Assembly: GCF_002433005.1 (NCBI RefSeq)
Contig: NZ_DJHF01000012.1
Span: 1 to 45,707 of the forward strand
Source: Acetomicrobium sp. UBA5826
GTDB lineage: Bacteria; Synergistota; Synergistia; Synergistales; Acetomicrobiaceae
DNA length: 45,707 bases
Direction: 5' to 3'
In this document: positions 32,583 through 41,026 of the stretch, one piece after another
Layout of the letters: the number at the start of each line of letters is the position of its first letter
How positions within the stretch are numbered: the stretch's first letter is position 1
Notes under the pieces: model-generated
The model's database searches: none
Seen by the model: the letters and a program-made list of their open reading frames with translations, nothing else
What the model was told of the DNA's origin: nothing
Translations under genes and position numbers: made by a program

Positions 32583-33980
32583 ATGAGTAAAAAGAAAATT
32601 TTTAATGCCTTTCCCCACGCCTACGTCCTGCTTTTTGGAATAATTATCTTTATGGCGATCATGACATGGATAATACCTGCGGGTGAGTATGCTCGAATTC
32701 AGGTACAGGGACGTACGGTAGTTGATCCGGCCAGCTTTCATTTAATCGATAAAAATCCGGTGGGTCTTTTTCAGACATTTGTTGCAATTCCAAAGGGAAT
32801 CAACTCGGCGTCGGCTTTGCTGTTTATGATAATGATAATAGGAGCGGCGATTCAGCTTTTCGACAGCACAGGTGCTATCAGAGCTGCCGTGTTTAAATTA
32901 TTGAATATAATAGGACAGGAACGAAAGCCCTGGGTTGTTGCTGTAATAATGCTGTTCTTTGGCTGTCTGGGCGCCTTTCCCGGTATGCTTGAAGCTGCTA
33001 TTCCCTTTGCGCCACTATGCATTGGAATAGCTTTTGCCCTTGGGTACGATGTATTCGTAGGCATTGCCATGCCTGTAGTCTCGATCGTCGTAGGATGGAC
33101 GGCGGGCCCGACTAATCCATGGACTGTAGGGATCGGACAATCTTTGGCGGAGTTGCCCCTTTTTTCAGGTCTTGGTTATCGTTTAATCGTTTTTATAGCC
33201 TTGATGATACTGTCTATCGGTTTCGTTGTATCCTACGGCAAAAAAATCCAAGGGAATCCCAACTTAAGCGTTGCAAAGGATCTTGACACATCTCACTTGC
33301 AGGATCTCCAAAATGTCAAAGATGAAACCTTTACTACAAGGCACGGATTCATTTTGTTTACTTTTGCTTTAACAATTTTCTTCGTAGTTTACGGGGCTTT
33401 AAAATGGCGCTTCGGTTTCTTTGAGATGTCTGCCACCTATATTATTGGATCGATAATTGGGGGTCTTATCGCGGGATATAATGGCAATAAAATAGCGGAA
33501 AAGCTTATATCGGGAGGTCAATCTATATTCGTCGGAGCTATGGCGGTCGGACTTGCCAGAGGAATCAGCGTGGTGATGGAAGAGGGAAAAATAATAGACA
33601 CAATTGTTATGGCTCTCGCTCATGTAATGAATCTTCTTCCTTCATGGTTGACCTCTATTGGAATGTTCATAATGCAGTCGTTTATTAATTTTTTCATCCC
33701 CTCGGGAAGTGGCCAGGCATTGGTTACACTGCCAATAGCTTTACCCGTTGCCGATATATTAGATCTCAAAAGACAAATAGCTATTTTGGCGTTCCAGTTT
33801 GGGGACGGGCTTTCCAACCTCTGTTATCCCACCGTAGGCGTTTTGATTGCCTACCTTATCTACACTAAAGTCCCCTTCGATCGTTGGTTGAAGTTCATCA
33901 TGCCCTTTATGTGGAGATCTTGGTTGGTCGCCGCCATCTTTTTGCTGATCGCGACTTGGATTGGTTACGGTCCGTTTTAG
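32583..33980 (+). CDS. YfcC/DcuC-family carboxylate or amino-acid carrier
   Basis: Integral membrane carrier of 465 residues with about 11-12 helices. Features of the YfcC (anaerobic C4-dicarboxylate/basic amino acid antiporter) family are FPHAYVLLFGIIIFMAIMTW, WIIPAGEYAR near the N-terminus and the C-terminal SGSGQALVTLPIALPVADIL segment. The substrate of most YfcC members is not established. The start is ATG 32583 with GGAGAGGG upstream; an in-frame ATG at 32547 lies inside the large subunit gene. Between the Mo hydroxylase and the lyase, it probably imports the substrate or exchanges it for a product. Confidence 0.85.
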   Translation: MSKKKIFNAFPHAYVLLFGIIIFMAIMTWIIPAGEYARIQVQGRTVVDPASFHLIDKNPVGLFQTFVAIPKGINSASALLFMIMIIGAAIQLFDSTGAIRAAVFKLLNIIGQERKPWVVAVIMLFFGCLGAFPGMLEAAIPFAPLCIGIAFALGYDVFVGIAMPVVSIVVGWTAGPTNPWTVGIGQSLAELPLFSGLGYRLIVFIALMILSIGFVVSYGKKIQGNPNLSVAKDLDTSHLQDLQNVKDETFTTRHGFILFTFALTIFFVVYGALKWRFGFFEMSATYIIGSIIGGLIAGYNGNKIAEKLISGGQSIFVGAMAVGLARGISVVMEEGKIIDTIVMALAHVMNLLPSWLTSIGMFIMQSFINFFIPSGSGQALVTLPIALPVADILDLKRQIAILAFQFGDGLSNLCYPTVGVLIAYLIYTKVPFDRWLKFIMPFMWRSWLVAAIFLLIATWIGYGPF

Positions 33981-34024
33981 GCTTTATGGCAAATAATATA
34001 TTTTATACAAGGGAAGTGAAAGGG

Positions 34025-35698
34025 ATGCGAGGAAAGGGTTTGATCCGTGTTGCTTTTTTGGTATTCATTGCCGTTGCGTTTTTTGCCTTGCCGTCAATGG
34101 CTGCCACGAAAGTAAAGCTTGACGGTCATAGTTTAACGATCGAAGAAGTGCTAAGCGTTTCTAAAGGAGAAGCCGAGGTTGAAATAACGGCCGAGGCGAT
34201 GAAACAGGTTGAAGCCGGATTTGCGGTGATAATGGAGGCGGCCCTTCAAGGCAAGCCGGTTTACGGTCTTACCACTGGAGTTGGTTGGAATAAGGATAAA
34301 CCGGTCTTTGAGGAAAAGAACGGAAAAAGAGTGCTATCAGAAGAGCTTTTAACACGTTCAAAGGAATTCAATCTCCTTTCCCTGCGGGCGCATGGAGGAG
34401 GTGTTGGTCCAGACCTTCCTGCAGATGTGGTCAGAGCTGCCATGTTGATACGGCTAAATACCTTTCTCTCTGGTATTCCCGGTGTACAGCCTGCTGTTGT
34501 CAACCAATATCGGGACTTTCTCAACAAAAAGATTACGCCTGTAGTGCCCTCTAGGGGTTCTGTGGGAGAAGCCGATATCACCATAGCTTCTCACATTGGA
34601 CTTGCGATGGTTGGGGAGTGGCAAGTGGACTACAAGGGAAAACGTATAGCGGCTGCAGATGCCTTGAAAGAGGCGGGCCTTTCGCCCATCGAGCCGGTTG
34701 GAAAGGACTTTTTGTCTATGCTCAGCACCAATGCTGTAGCAGCAGGGCAAGCAGTGCTGGCCGTTGAGGAGGCCAAGAACTATGTAGACAAGGCCATTGC
34801 GGTCTTTGGCTTGACCTTAGAAGGCCTTAACGGAAATGTGGCTCCTTTCTTAAAGGCTACGACGGAAATTCGTCCCTTCCCAGGGATGCTTAAAGCATCT
34901 CAGGCTATTCTCGATGTGCTGAATGGAAGCTATTTGTGGCAACCGGCCGAAGGAAGGCCTCTTCAGGATCCTTTATCCTTTAGAACAATGGGATATGCCC
35001 TGGGCAACGTATTGGAAGCAATCGAAGAGGCAAATAACGCCTTGATCATTCAGATAAACAGCACAGATGATAACCCTGCGGTTATCCCCGGTGCTACAAC
35101 GATCGAACGAGCGGACAGCAAATATGTCTCTAATTATCTTGTGAAGGGCGAACAAAATGGAGCTATCTATCCCACGGCAAATTTCGACATGTTGCCGGTC
35201 GTTGCAAGGATTGAGAGATTATCACAAGCCTTGGCTCGTTTGTCTCAAAACATAGTCATGCAGACGATAAGATTTGAAAATCCTAATATTACCGGGTTAA
35301 GCCGATTTCTGGCCTCGGAGGAAAACACCCTTGGGCATGCCTTCGGCGCAATCCAAAAGCCTTTGGTGGAGCTTTATGCCGAAAACGAACAACTGGCGAT
35401 GCCCGTTTCGATGGCAGGTTTTGCCCTAGCTGGCAACATCGAAGATACTTTTGTTAACAGTTTGTTGGCCATACGTAACTTGGAAAAAATAACCGACAAC
35501 ATGTACCATATTTCTTCTATCCAGATGTTACATACCGCTCAAGCTATCGATCTCCGAGGTAAGGTTCGTCTGGCAAATAAGACTAAAGCTCTTTACGATG
35601 GATATCGAAAGGTCGTTCCCTTCGTTTCGCTGGACAGGATATACACTTCTGACTTTGCCAAAGGATACGAATTTCTGAAGTCCTACACTGTTAAGTAA
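34025..35698 (+). CDS. Exported aromatic amino-acid ammonia-lyase homologue without the MIO tripeptide
   Basis: Histidine/phenylalanine ammonia-lyase-fold protein, 557 residues. An N-terminal signal peptide (1-26, hydrophobic core LIRVAFLVFIAVAFFALP, cut after SMA) places it outside the cytoplasm, unlike HutH. Family features are VYGLTTGVG with Tyr80, QDPLSFRTMGYALGNVLEAI, NSTDDNPAVIP and ENEQLAMPVSMAGFALAGNI. But the Ala-Ser-Gly that cyclises into the MIO cofactor is replaced: GSVGASGDL in HutH is GSVGEADI here (178-185). Ergothionase, a trimethylamine-releasing lyase, is to my knowledge a MIO-less relative, so a betaine-type elimination is one option. The start ATG 34025 follows GGGAAGTGAAAGGG. 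It overlaps the convergent regulator gene by 16 bases. Confidence 0.85.
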   Translation: MRGKGLIRVAFLVFIAVAFFALPSMAATKVKLDGHSLTIEEVLSVSKGEAEVEITAEAMKQVEAGFAVIMEAALQGKPVYGLTTGVGWNKDKPVFEEKNGKRVLSEELLTRSKEFNLLSLRAHGGGVGPDLPADVVRAAMLIRLNTFLSGIPGVQPAVVNQYRDFLNKKITPVVPSRGSVGEADITIASHIGLAMVGEWQVDYKGKRIAAADALKEAGLSPIEPVGKDFLSMLSTNAVAAGQAVLAVEEAKNYVDKAIAVFGLTLEGLNGNVAPFLKATTEIRPFPGMLKASQAILDVLNGSYLWQPAEGRPLQDPLSFRTMGYALGNVLEAIEEANNALIIQINSTDDNPAVIPGATTIERADSKYVSNYLVKGEQNGAIYPTANFDMLPVVARIERLSQALARLSQNIVMQTIRFENPNITGLSRFLASEENTLGHAFGAIQKPLVELYAENEQLAMPVSMAGFALAGNIEDTFVNSLLAIRNLEKITDNMYHISSIQMLHTAQAIDLRGKVRLANKTKALYDGYRKVVPFVSLDRIYTSDFAKGYEFLKSYTVK

Positions 35699-38600
35699 GG
35701 CGAAATATCTTTATCCGACAGAAGGCATGCTAGCAAGTCGCAGGCCTTCTGTCTTTCATGTTCGATGTGAAGATCTTCGAAAATCGAGACGGCTTTCCCG
35801 GCGTATTCGACAGCTCCTTGAGGAAGATCGTCTGACCATAATCCTTTAAACTCATCGCTATGATCCATTGCAGTTCGCATCAGCGCCTTTACATACAGCA
35901 ATAGGCCGATCCAGTATTTCTTTTTCAGGGTTTCGCAAATTTTGTCTGCTTCACGGAGGTGAGCGATCGCTTCCCGGGGATTTCTTTTTAACGTCCAATA
36001 CAATGCCAGAAGGGTGTGGGATAGGGCGGCGCCTCTGCCTCCGTGATAATATTGATGTAACTGTAAAGATTTATTAAGATGGTAGAGCATCAAGGATTTA
36101 TCATTCAAATCGTAGGCTACATGGCCGGCGTTTGCGTGAAATAAGCTTAACCCATGATATAGGCCTCGTTTATTGCATAATGATATGCACGATTCATATA
36201 AAATAAGCGATTCTTTGAATTTCCCCTCCCAATGTTTTATGTCACCGAGGTAGTTTAAAGCTGCGATAATGCCCATGCTATGTCTTGGTCTGGTGGAGTT
36301 AAATCTCTCAATTGCTCTGATCGATGCCTTTAATGAGGCTTCAGCCCTTATAAGGTCCCCAGTCAACATATATCCTAGGCCAAGGAATCTGAGCGAGGTG
36401 CCTATATAATGATCTAAAAAATTCGATTGAGCCGTTTTGAGCATGTCTAGGGAATACTTTTTCAGCATGGGACCATTTTCAGTTTGTATTCCAAAATAAC
36501 ATAACCCGGCAAGACAATCCAATTCCAGTTTGAATTCTCCTTTGTTTTTGGCCCAACGAAGGGAATCATAAATTTTCTGCAATCCTTCGTGGTATCGTCC
36601 ATACCAAATGAGGTAACTTCCATTTAGCCATAAGTAAGTGTTTTCCAGTACCTCATGCTTTGGGTTTTCCGCCGTTGATTTGTGAATTTCGCAGAGCAAT
36701 TCGCGAATGTTTTTGCTATATATTGTAGTGGATTCCATTTCAGAGAAGGGTACTCTGGCTGACTTTAATGTTTCATCGCTTAACATGGGGAATAACTCGT
36801 GGTTGAGGCTCAAGTGTAATTTGAGCAATTGCAATCGAACTTCGAGCTCTTCCGTCAATAGTCCTGCTTGATGCAGGTGATGCGCTAAATTCATACCCTC
36901 TCTCCATCCGATATTTGACCAATCGTTCCCTTCTTTTTTAATAAGCGAAGCCAGTTGCTCATGGAGTGATCGTCTTTTTTTCCTATCGATCAAATCGTAT
37001 ATGATTTCCTTTATCTCAAGATGTGAGAATGAGTAGCAGAGTTGGCCTTTGTCGTCTACTTTTTCGACTATAAATCCCTTTCCTGTCAGAGCGTTGATTG
37101 CATCGCTGAATATTGATTCGTCGGTGTTGAATATTGATTTGAGTAAACTTCTGCTTGCATCGAAGTTGAAGATTGATATGGTTTGAAGGAGTTTTCTTTC
37201 GAATTTGGACAACAAGGCTAAATGTTCCCTTACTACATCCTTTAATTTTCCGGGAAATAGATCGAGGTTCTTGCCTTCGGCGATTAAACCGAGTATTTCC
37301 TTTAGAAATAATGGCAACCCCTCTGTATAATGGTAGATTTTCTCGAACTCCTCCGGGCTTATGCGATGGGAGGGAAGCAAAAAATTACAAAAGCTCCACG
37401 TGTCCTCCTTTGTAAAGGGATGGATTTTTATGTGCATATAACTCAAGCTGCCGCTTCTGTGCAAATTTTTGAGCAAGGCATCGATGTTGTAGGCATCATC
37501 GCTGCGTGTCTCGATTATTATCATGAGACCTGTTGGCAAATGACTTAAGAAGTACCGGAACAATTCTATTGAAGCCTGGTCGAAGTCGTACAAATTTTCA
37601 ATGTATAAAATGATCTTTCCGCTCGACTTGATCTTGTGCTCCAGGTTTTTGGACAAAATACCGGAAAGTGTGGCAGGAGTATGAAGCCCTATCGGCATAG
37701 GGTTTGAATCGGTTAACTCAGCCAACAACTCGTGCCAGGGACCAAGAGGATAGTTGGAACTGCTTTTCCCTGTTGCTTTGCACGACAATAACATGTCGCT
37801 TAAGCCCAAGTTTGTTTCTATAAAATGTCGTATTAAGAAGCTTTTGCCGACCCCCGGCACTCCCGTCACTAAGACACATTTAGGTCTTTGTGTTAAATTG
37901 GGTGAGATGCAAAAAGCGTTCAGCATTGCAAGCTCATCTTCCCTACCAAAGATCGAATCGGAGGAAGCAACCATAAGTTTGTTGTTCAACCTGCTGGCGA
38001 TATTGCTTTGATGTAATGAAAGGACGTCATTATAAAGCGACTCGGTCAATGAGTCAGGGTTCGCTTTTAATATATCGCGGACCCTGGATTTAAAGGTTTT
38101 GTAGGTCTGCAAGGCCTTTACAATTTGCCCTAAAGAGACATAGATGTGCATTATAGATCGAATGGCCTCTTCGTCAAATTCGTCGAGCTTTATCGCTAAC
38201 TTGGCGACTTCTAGAGCTGTATCGTAAGATTTACTTTCGCAGCACGACATTATGCGAGATTTCAAAAGGTCTATGCATATATTTCTAAAATGCATCCTTT
38301 TGGAGACAATCCATTCCTCGTATTCGGGACATGTAGGAGCGCTAAAACCGTCGAGAAATTCACCCACGAGATCCTTAAGTGAATATATTGGGAGCTTGTC
38401 TAAGTCGTTAAGCGTTTTAATGTCAACATATATTGGTGCAGAATCTTTGATGCGGATCCACTGAGTGTCTTGAATTATGAAGTCGGTCGGCAATGACTTA
38501 TGGAGCACGTAAAGAGCGTTCCTCAAATTTTTTAAGGCATAAAATTGATCGTATTCGCCCCATAACATACCGGCTAATTTATCTCTAGAGACAGCGCCTT

Positions 38601-38709
38601 CAACGATTAAATAATAAAAGAGAGCTTCAGCTTTTCGGAAGGGAAAGCGAATAATTTTATCATTAAATTGTACCCTGGGAGGTCCTAGAAGTTTAACTCG
38701 TAGACACAT
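35683..38709 (-). CDS. Large BTAD/SARP-type regulator with ATPase and TPR-like domains
   Basis: Regulator of 1008 residues. Domain order: an N-terminal OmpR-like winged helix (about 1-90; LRVKLLGPPRVQFNDK, KNLRNALYVLHKSL), a bacterial transcriptional activator domain (about 95-235; GQIVKALQTYKTFKSRV), and a STAND/AAA-type ATPase with Walker A VTGVPGVGKS near 281-290. A long helical TPR-like part runs to the end. Such proteins act as ATP-dependent, ligand- or partner-gated activators. Position between the lyase operon and the divergent amidase gene suggests it controls both. I start it at ATG 38709 (GGAG 12 bases upstream); TTG 38727 is an alternative. The 3' end overlaps the lyase gene. Confidence 0.82.
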   Translation of the reverse strand: MCLRVKLLGPPRVQFNDKIIRFPFRKAEALFYYLIVEGAVSRDKLAGMLWGEYDQFYALKNLRNALYVLHKSLPTDFIIQDTQWIRIKDSAPIYVDIKTLNDLDKLPIYSLKDLVGEFLDGFSAPTCPEYEEWIVSKRMHFRNICIDLLKSRIMSCCESKSYDTALEVAKLAIKLDEFDEEAIRSIMHIYVSLGQIVKALQTYKTFKSRVRDILKANPDSLTESLYNDVLSLHQSNIASRLNNKLMVASSDSIFGREDELAMLNAFCISPNLTQRPKCVLVTGVPGVGKSFLIRHFIETNLGLSDMLLSCKATGKSSSNYPLGPWHELLAELTDSNPMPIGLHTPATLSGILSKNLEHKIKSSGKIILYIENLYDFDQASIELFRYFLSHLPTGLMIIIETRSDDAYNIDALLKNLHRSGSLSYMHIKIHPFTKEDTWSFCNFLLPSHRISPEEFEKIYHYTEGLPLFLKEILGLIAEGKNLDLFPGKLKDVVREHLALLSKFERKLLQTISIFNFDASRSLLKSIFNTDESIFSDAINALTGKGFIVEKVDDKGQLCYSFSHLEIKEIIYDLIDRKKRRSLHEQLASLIKKEGNDWSNIGWREGMNLAHHLHQAGLLTEELEVRLQLLKLHLSLNHELFPMLSDETLKSARVPFSEMESTTIYSKNIRELLCEIHKSTAENPKHEVLENTYLWLNGSYLIWYGRYHEGLQKIYDSLRWAKNKGEFKLELDCLAGLCYFGIQTENGPMLKKYSLDMLKTAQSNFLDHYIGTSLRFLGLGYMLTGDLIRAEASLKASIRAIERFNSTRPRHSMGIIAALNYLGDIKHWEGKFKESLILYESCISLCNKRGLYHGLSLFHANAGHVAYDLNDKSLMLYHLNKSLQLHQYYHGGRGAALSHTLLALYWTLKRNPREAIAHLREADKICETLKKKYWIGLLLYVKALMRTAMDHSDEFKGLWSDDLPQGAVEYAGKAVSIFEDLHIEHERQKACDLLACLLSDKDISPYLTV

Positions 38710-38779
38710 ATATTTGCCCAACTCCAAAGGTAAGTTTACTTATTATTATAGCATTACGGAAAGCATTAGCTTATAGGGA

Positions 38780-38804
38780 GGAATAAAGATTAGGTATTCC
38801 TAAA
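38780..38804. promoter_or_regulatory. Nested inverted repeats between regulator and amidase
   Basis: AGGAATA (38780-38786) and TATTCCT (38796-38802) are perfect inverted repeats with a 9-base spacer. TTAGG (38791-38795) and CCTAA (38800-38804) form a second one inside. This is the only obvious symmetry in the 160-base divergent promoter region and a candidate site for the BTAD regulator. Confidence 0.4.
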
Positions 38805-38869
38805 ATTATTGCTTCTCCATAACTAGGTTCGGATGATAAAATAATAGAAAATAAGGGGGGTCGGGCCAA

Positions 38870-40171
38870 ATGGCGAATGCTATTGTTAATACTAAAGAAA
38901 TGGTTTGGGTGTTAGATCCTAGCAAACCCTTTGCAGGACCTGTTAAAGATGGCGGCATAATTGTGGCCAGGGTTAGCCCTGGTTGTTGGGGTGCTATGAT
39001 AACGCCGGATTATCCGAGCGGACACGAGGTTACGCGTCCCATTGAAGTTGAGGGAGCCGAGGTCGGTGATGCCATAATAATTAAAGTGAGAAGGATCAAC
39101 GTGCTTTCTCTGGCCACAACATCGGGTACTGACGTTCCGCAGGAAGGGCACTTCGTTGGCGATCCTTTTGTGGCTAAGAAATGTCCCTCCTGCGGTACAG
39201 TAAATCCTGAGACATACGTAGAGGGAATTGGCGAGGATGCCATACGCTGTAAGAAGTGTAAAGCTCCCGTTCACCCTTTCCTTTATGGCAATACTTACAC
39301 CATACTTATGGATGATGAAAGGGAGGTTGCGGTTACCGTTCCTCCTGAAGTGGCTAAAGAAATTGCCTGCGATGCGGCTCATTTCAGCGCCCTGCCACCC
39401 GAGTCGAGGCAATATTCTGCAAATATTATGGCAAGGGGCGATCTGCCCGGGCTAATAGCACCCCTCCGTCCAATGGTCGGGAATCTTGGCACATGCCCTG
39501 CTGTGGCAATGCCTTCATCTCACAACGCCGGCGACTTTGGAAGCTTTCTTGTCGGTGCTCCACACGAGTACGCCCTTACCGAGGAGCAGCTTAATATGCG
39601 CACCGATGGGCACATGGATATCAACGAAGTTGTGGAAGGTTCGGTCGTAATAGCTCCCGTTAAGGTGAAGGGAGGAGGTGTATACGTTGGGGATGTTCAT
39701 GCCATGATGGGGGATGGCGAGATTGCTGGCCATACCACTGATGTAACGGCTGAAGTGGTATTGGAAGTCAAGTTGATAAAGGGACTTTCCTTGGAGGGGC
39801 CTATTGTTTTACCTAGAGCATGTGATCTCCCGGTGATCGTTTCGAAGCGAAGCGAGAGGGTTTTATGCAAAGCAAAACAGATCGCAAGCTTGTATGGCTT
39901 TGAACTGGAAAGCGAAGCGTTGCCTATTATGATAGTGGGTACCGGCAAGAACCTGAACGAAGCTTGCGATAACGGCCTTGAGAGAATGTCCTCTTTAACC
40001 GGTCTTTCCTTACCGGAGATCAAGAACAGATGTACCATTACAGGTCAGGTCGAGATCGGGCGGCTTCCGGGAGTCGTTCAGGTATCTATGCTTGTCCCTC
40101 GGAAGATCCTGGAAAAACTGAACCTCTGGGATGTAGTTTCATCGCAATATGAAGATTGGTTTTGCGATTAA
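38870..40171 (+). CDS. Acetamidase/formamidase-family amidohydrolase with zinc-ribbon insertion
   Basis: FmdA/AmdA-family protein, 433 residues, predicted cytoplasmic, hydrolysing a short amide such as formamide to acid and ammonia. Family segments are HEVTRPIEVEGAEVGDAIII, MPSSHNAGDFGSFLVGAP and VYVGDVHAMMGDGEIAGHTT, which hold the metal and catalytic residues. An unusual insertion carries two cysteine pairs, CPSC (105-108) and CKKC (127-130), forming a likely zinc ribbon. The start ATG 38870 follows AAGGGGGG. It is divergent from the BTAD regulator. If the lyase cluster degrades an imidazole compound, formamide release would fit (inference). Confidence 0.85.
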   Translation: MANAIVNTKEMVWVLDPSKPFAGPVKDGGIIVARVSPGCWGAMITPDYPSGHEVTRPIEVEGAEVGDAIIIKVRRINVLSLATTSGTDVPQEGHFVGDPFVAKKCPSCGTVNPETYVEGIGEDAIRCKKCKAPVHPFLYGNTYTILMDDEREVAVTVPPEVAKEIACDAAHFSALPPESRQYSANIMARGDLPGLIAPLRPMVGNLGTCPAVAMPSSHNAGDFGSFLVGAPHEYALTEEQLNMRTDGHMDINEVVEGSVVIAPVKVKGGGVYVGDVHAMMGDGEIAGHTTDVTAEVVLEVKLIKGLSLEGPIVLPRACDLPVIVSKRSERVLCKAKQIASLYGFELESEALPIMIVGTGKNLNEACDNGLERMSSLTGLSLPEIKNRCTITGQVEIGRLPGVVQVSMLVPRKILEKLNLWDVVSSQYEDWFCD

Positions 40172-40233
40172 AGATCCGTCCCTTTCAACGTGCCTTAAAA
40201 TTCAAGTATGCAGCCGGACCGCTTTCGTCGAAG

Positions 40234-40262
40234 TTGACGATTCAAAAAGGTCGTGGTATCTT
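40234..40262 (+). promoter_or_regulatory. Putative tadA promoter
   Basis: TTGACG at 40234-40239, 17-base spacer, TATCTT at 40257-40262. A small hairpin, ATAGCG/CGCTAT (40266-40281), lies in the predicted leader. Confidence 0.45.
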
Positions 40263-40308
40263 TCTATAGCGTCGTCGCTATGCTCGTGTTAGGAAGTGTG
40301 GCTGACAA

Positions 40309-40818
40309 ATGCGGGATCGATCGATTCAAGAGAAGTTTATGAGGATTGCGCTCGAGGAGGCCAAAAGAGCTTTCGACGAGGGAGAGATTCCCGTAGGGGC
40401 TTTGATAGAGCTGGATGGCGCAATAGTTGCAAGGGCCCATAATACCAGGGAACGCGATGGTGATCCTACAGCGCACGCGGAGATCGTGGCTATTAGAGAA
40501 GCGGCCGGCATTTTGTCCAAGGGAGATTTTAGCAAATGCAATTTATATGTGACGCTGGAGCCATGCCTGATGTGTGCAGGCGCAGCTTTGCAGGCCAGAA
40601 TAAAGAAGGTCTTCTTTGGCGCTAGAGATCCAAGAGCCGGAGCGTGTAGATCGCTGTATAGAGCACTTGAAGACAAAAGGCTCCCGTGGCGGTGCGAGGT
40701 AGAGGGCGGCATACTTGCGGCCGATTGCAAGAAAATATTAGATAATTTTTTCTTGATGTTGCGAAACAGGAGGAGAGATGGCCGAGCGGTCGAAGGCGGT
40801 CGACTCGAAATCGACTAG
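40309..40818 (+). CDS. tadA: tRNA-specific adenosine deaminase TadA
   Basis: Zinc-dependent deaminase that converts A34 of tRNA-Arg(ACG) to inosine, 169 residues. The active site is clear: HAEIVAIREA with the zinc-binding histidine and proton-shuttling glutamate, and PCLMCAG with two zinc cysteines. The start is ATG 40309, with AGGAAG about 12 bases upstream. Its last 16 codons, up to the stop at 40816-40818, lie inside the tRNA-Ser(CGA) gene that starts at 40772, giving a 47-base same-strand overlap. The residues encoded there (RDGRAVEGGRLEID) do not look like a conserved TadA end. Its likely substrate tRNA is encoded at 24428. Confidence 0.93.
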   Translation: MRDRSIQEKFMRIALEEAKRAFDEGEIPVGALIELDGAIVARAHNTRERDGDPTAHAEIVAIREAAGILSKGDFSKCNLYVTLEPCLMCAGAALQARIKKVFFGARDPRAGACRSLYRALEDKRLPWRCEVEGGILAADCKKILDNFFLMLRNRRRDGRAVEGGRLEID

Positions 40819-40864
40819 GCGGTGATGAGCCGCCTCGTGGGTTCAAATCCCACTCTCTCCGCCA
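40772..40864 (+). tRNA. tRNA-Ser(CGA)
   Basis: Acceptor GGAGAGA (40772-40778) pairs with TCTCTCC (40854-40860); CCA is encoded at 40862-40864. The anticodon arm GTCGA-CTCGAAA-TCGAC gives CGA. The long variable arm fits serine. Its 5' half overlaps the end of tadA, and no strong promoter lies just upstream, so it may depend on tadA transcription. Confidence 0.96.
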
Positions 40865-40889
40865 TTTTATAAACAGTTCACAGAATATG

Positions 40890-40898
40890 TGATATAAT
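40890..40898 (+). promoter_or_regulatory. Extended -10 promoter of tRNA-Ser(GGA)
   Basis: TGATATAAT at 40890-40898 is a perfect extended -10 element, 19 bases before the tRNA. No good -35 box is seen. Confidence 0.6.
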
Positions 40899-40917
40899 CG
40901 CGATGTCCGAATCGAGT

Positions 40918-41010
40918 GGAGAGGTGGCCGAGGGGTCGAAGGCGCTCGCCTGGAGAGCGAGTAAGCGGCAAAAAACCGCTTCGTGGGTTCAAATCCCACC
41001 CTCTCCGCCA
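40918..41010 (+). tRNA. tRNA-Ser(GGA)
   Basis: Acceptor GGAGAGG (40918-40924) pairs with CCTCTCC (41000-41006); CCA is encoded at 41008-41010. The anticodon arm CTCGC-CTGGAGA-GCGAG gives GGA. A long variable arm (AAGCGGCAAAAAACCGCTT) is present. The SRP RNA follows 16 bases downstream and may share its promoter. Confidence 0.96.
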
Positions 41011-41026
41011 TAATTTATCAGGGAAG

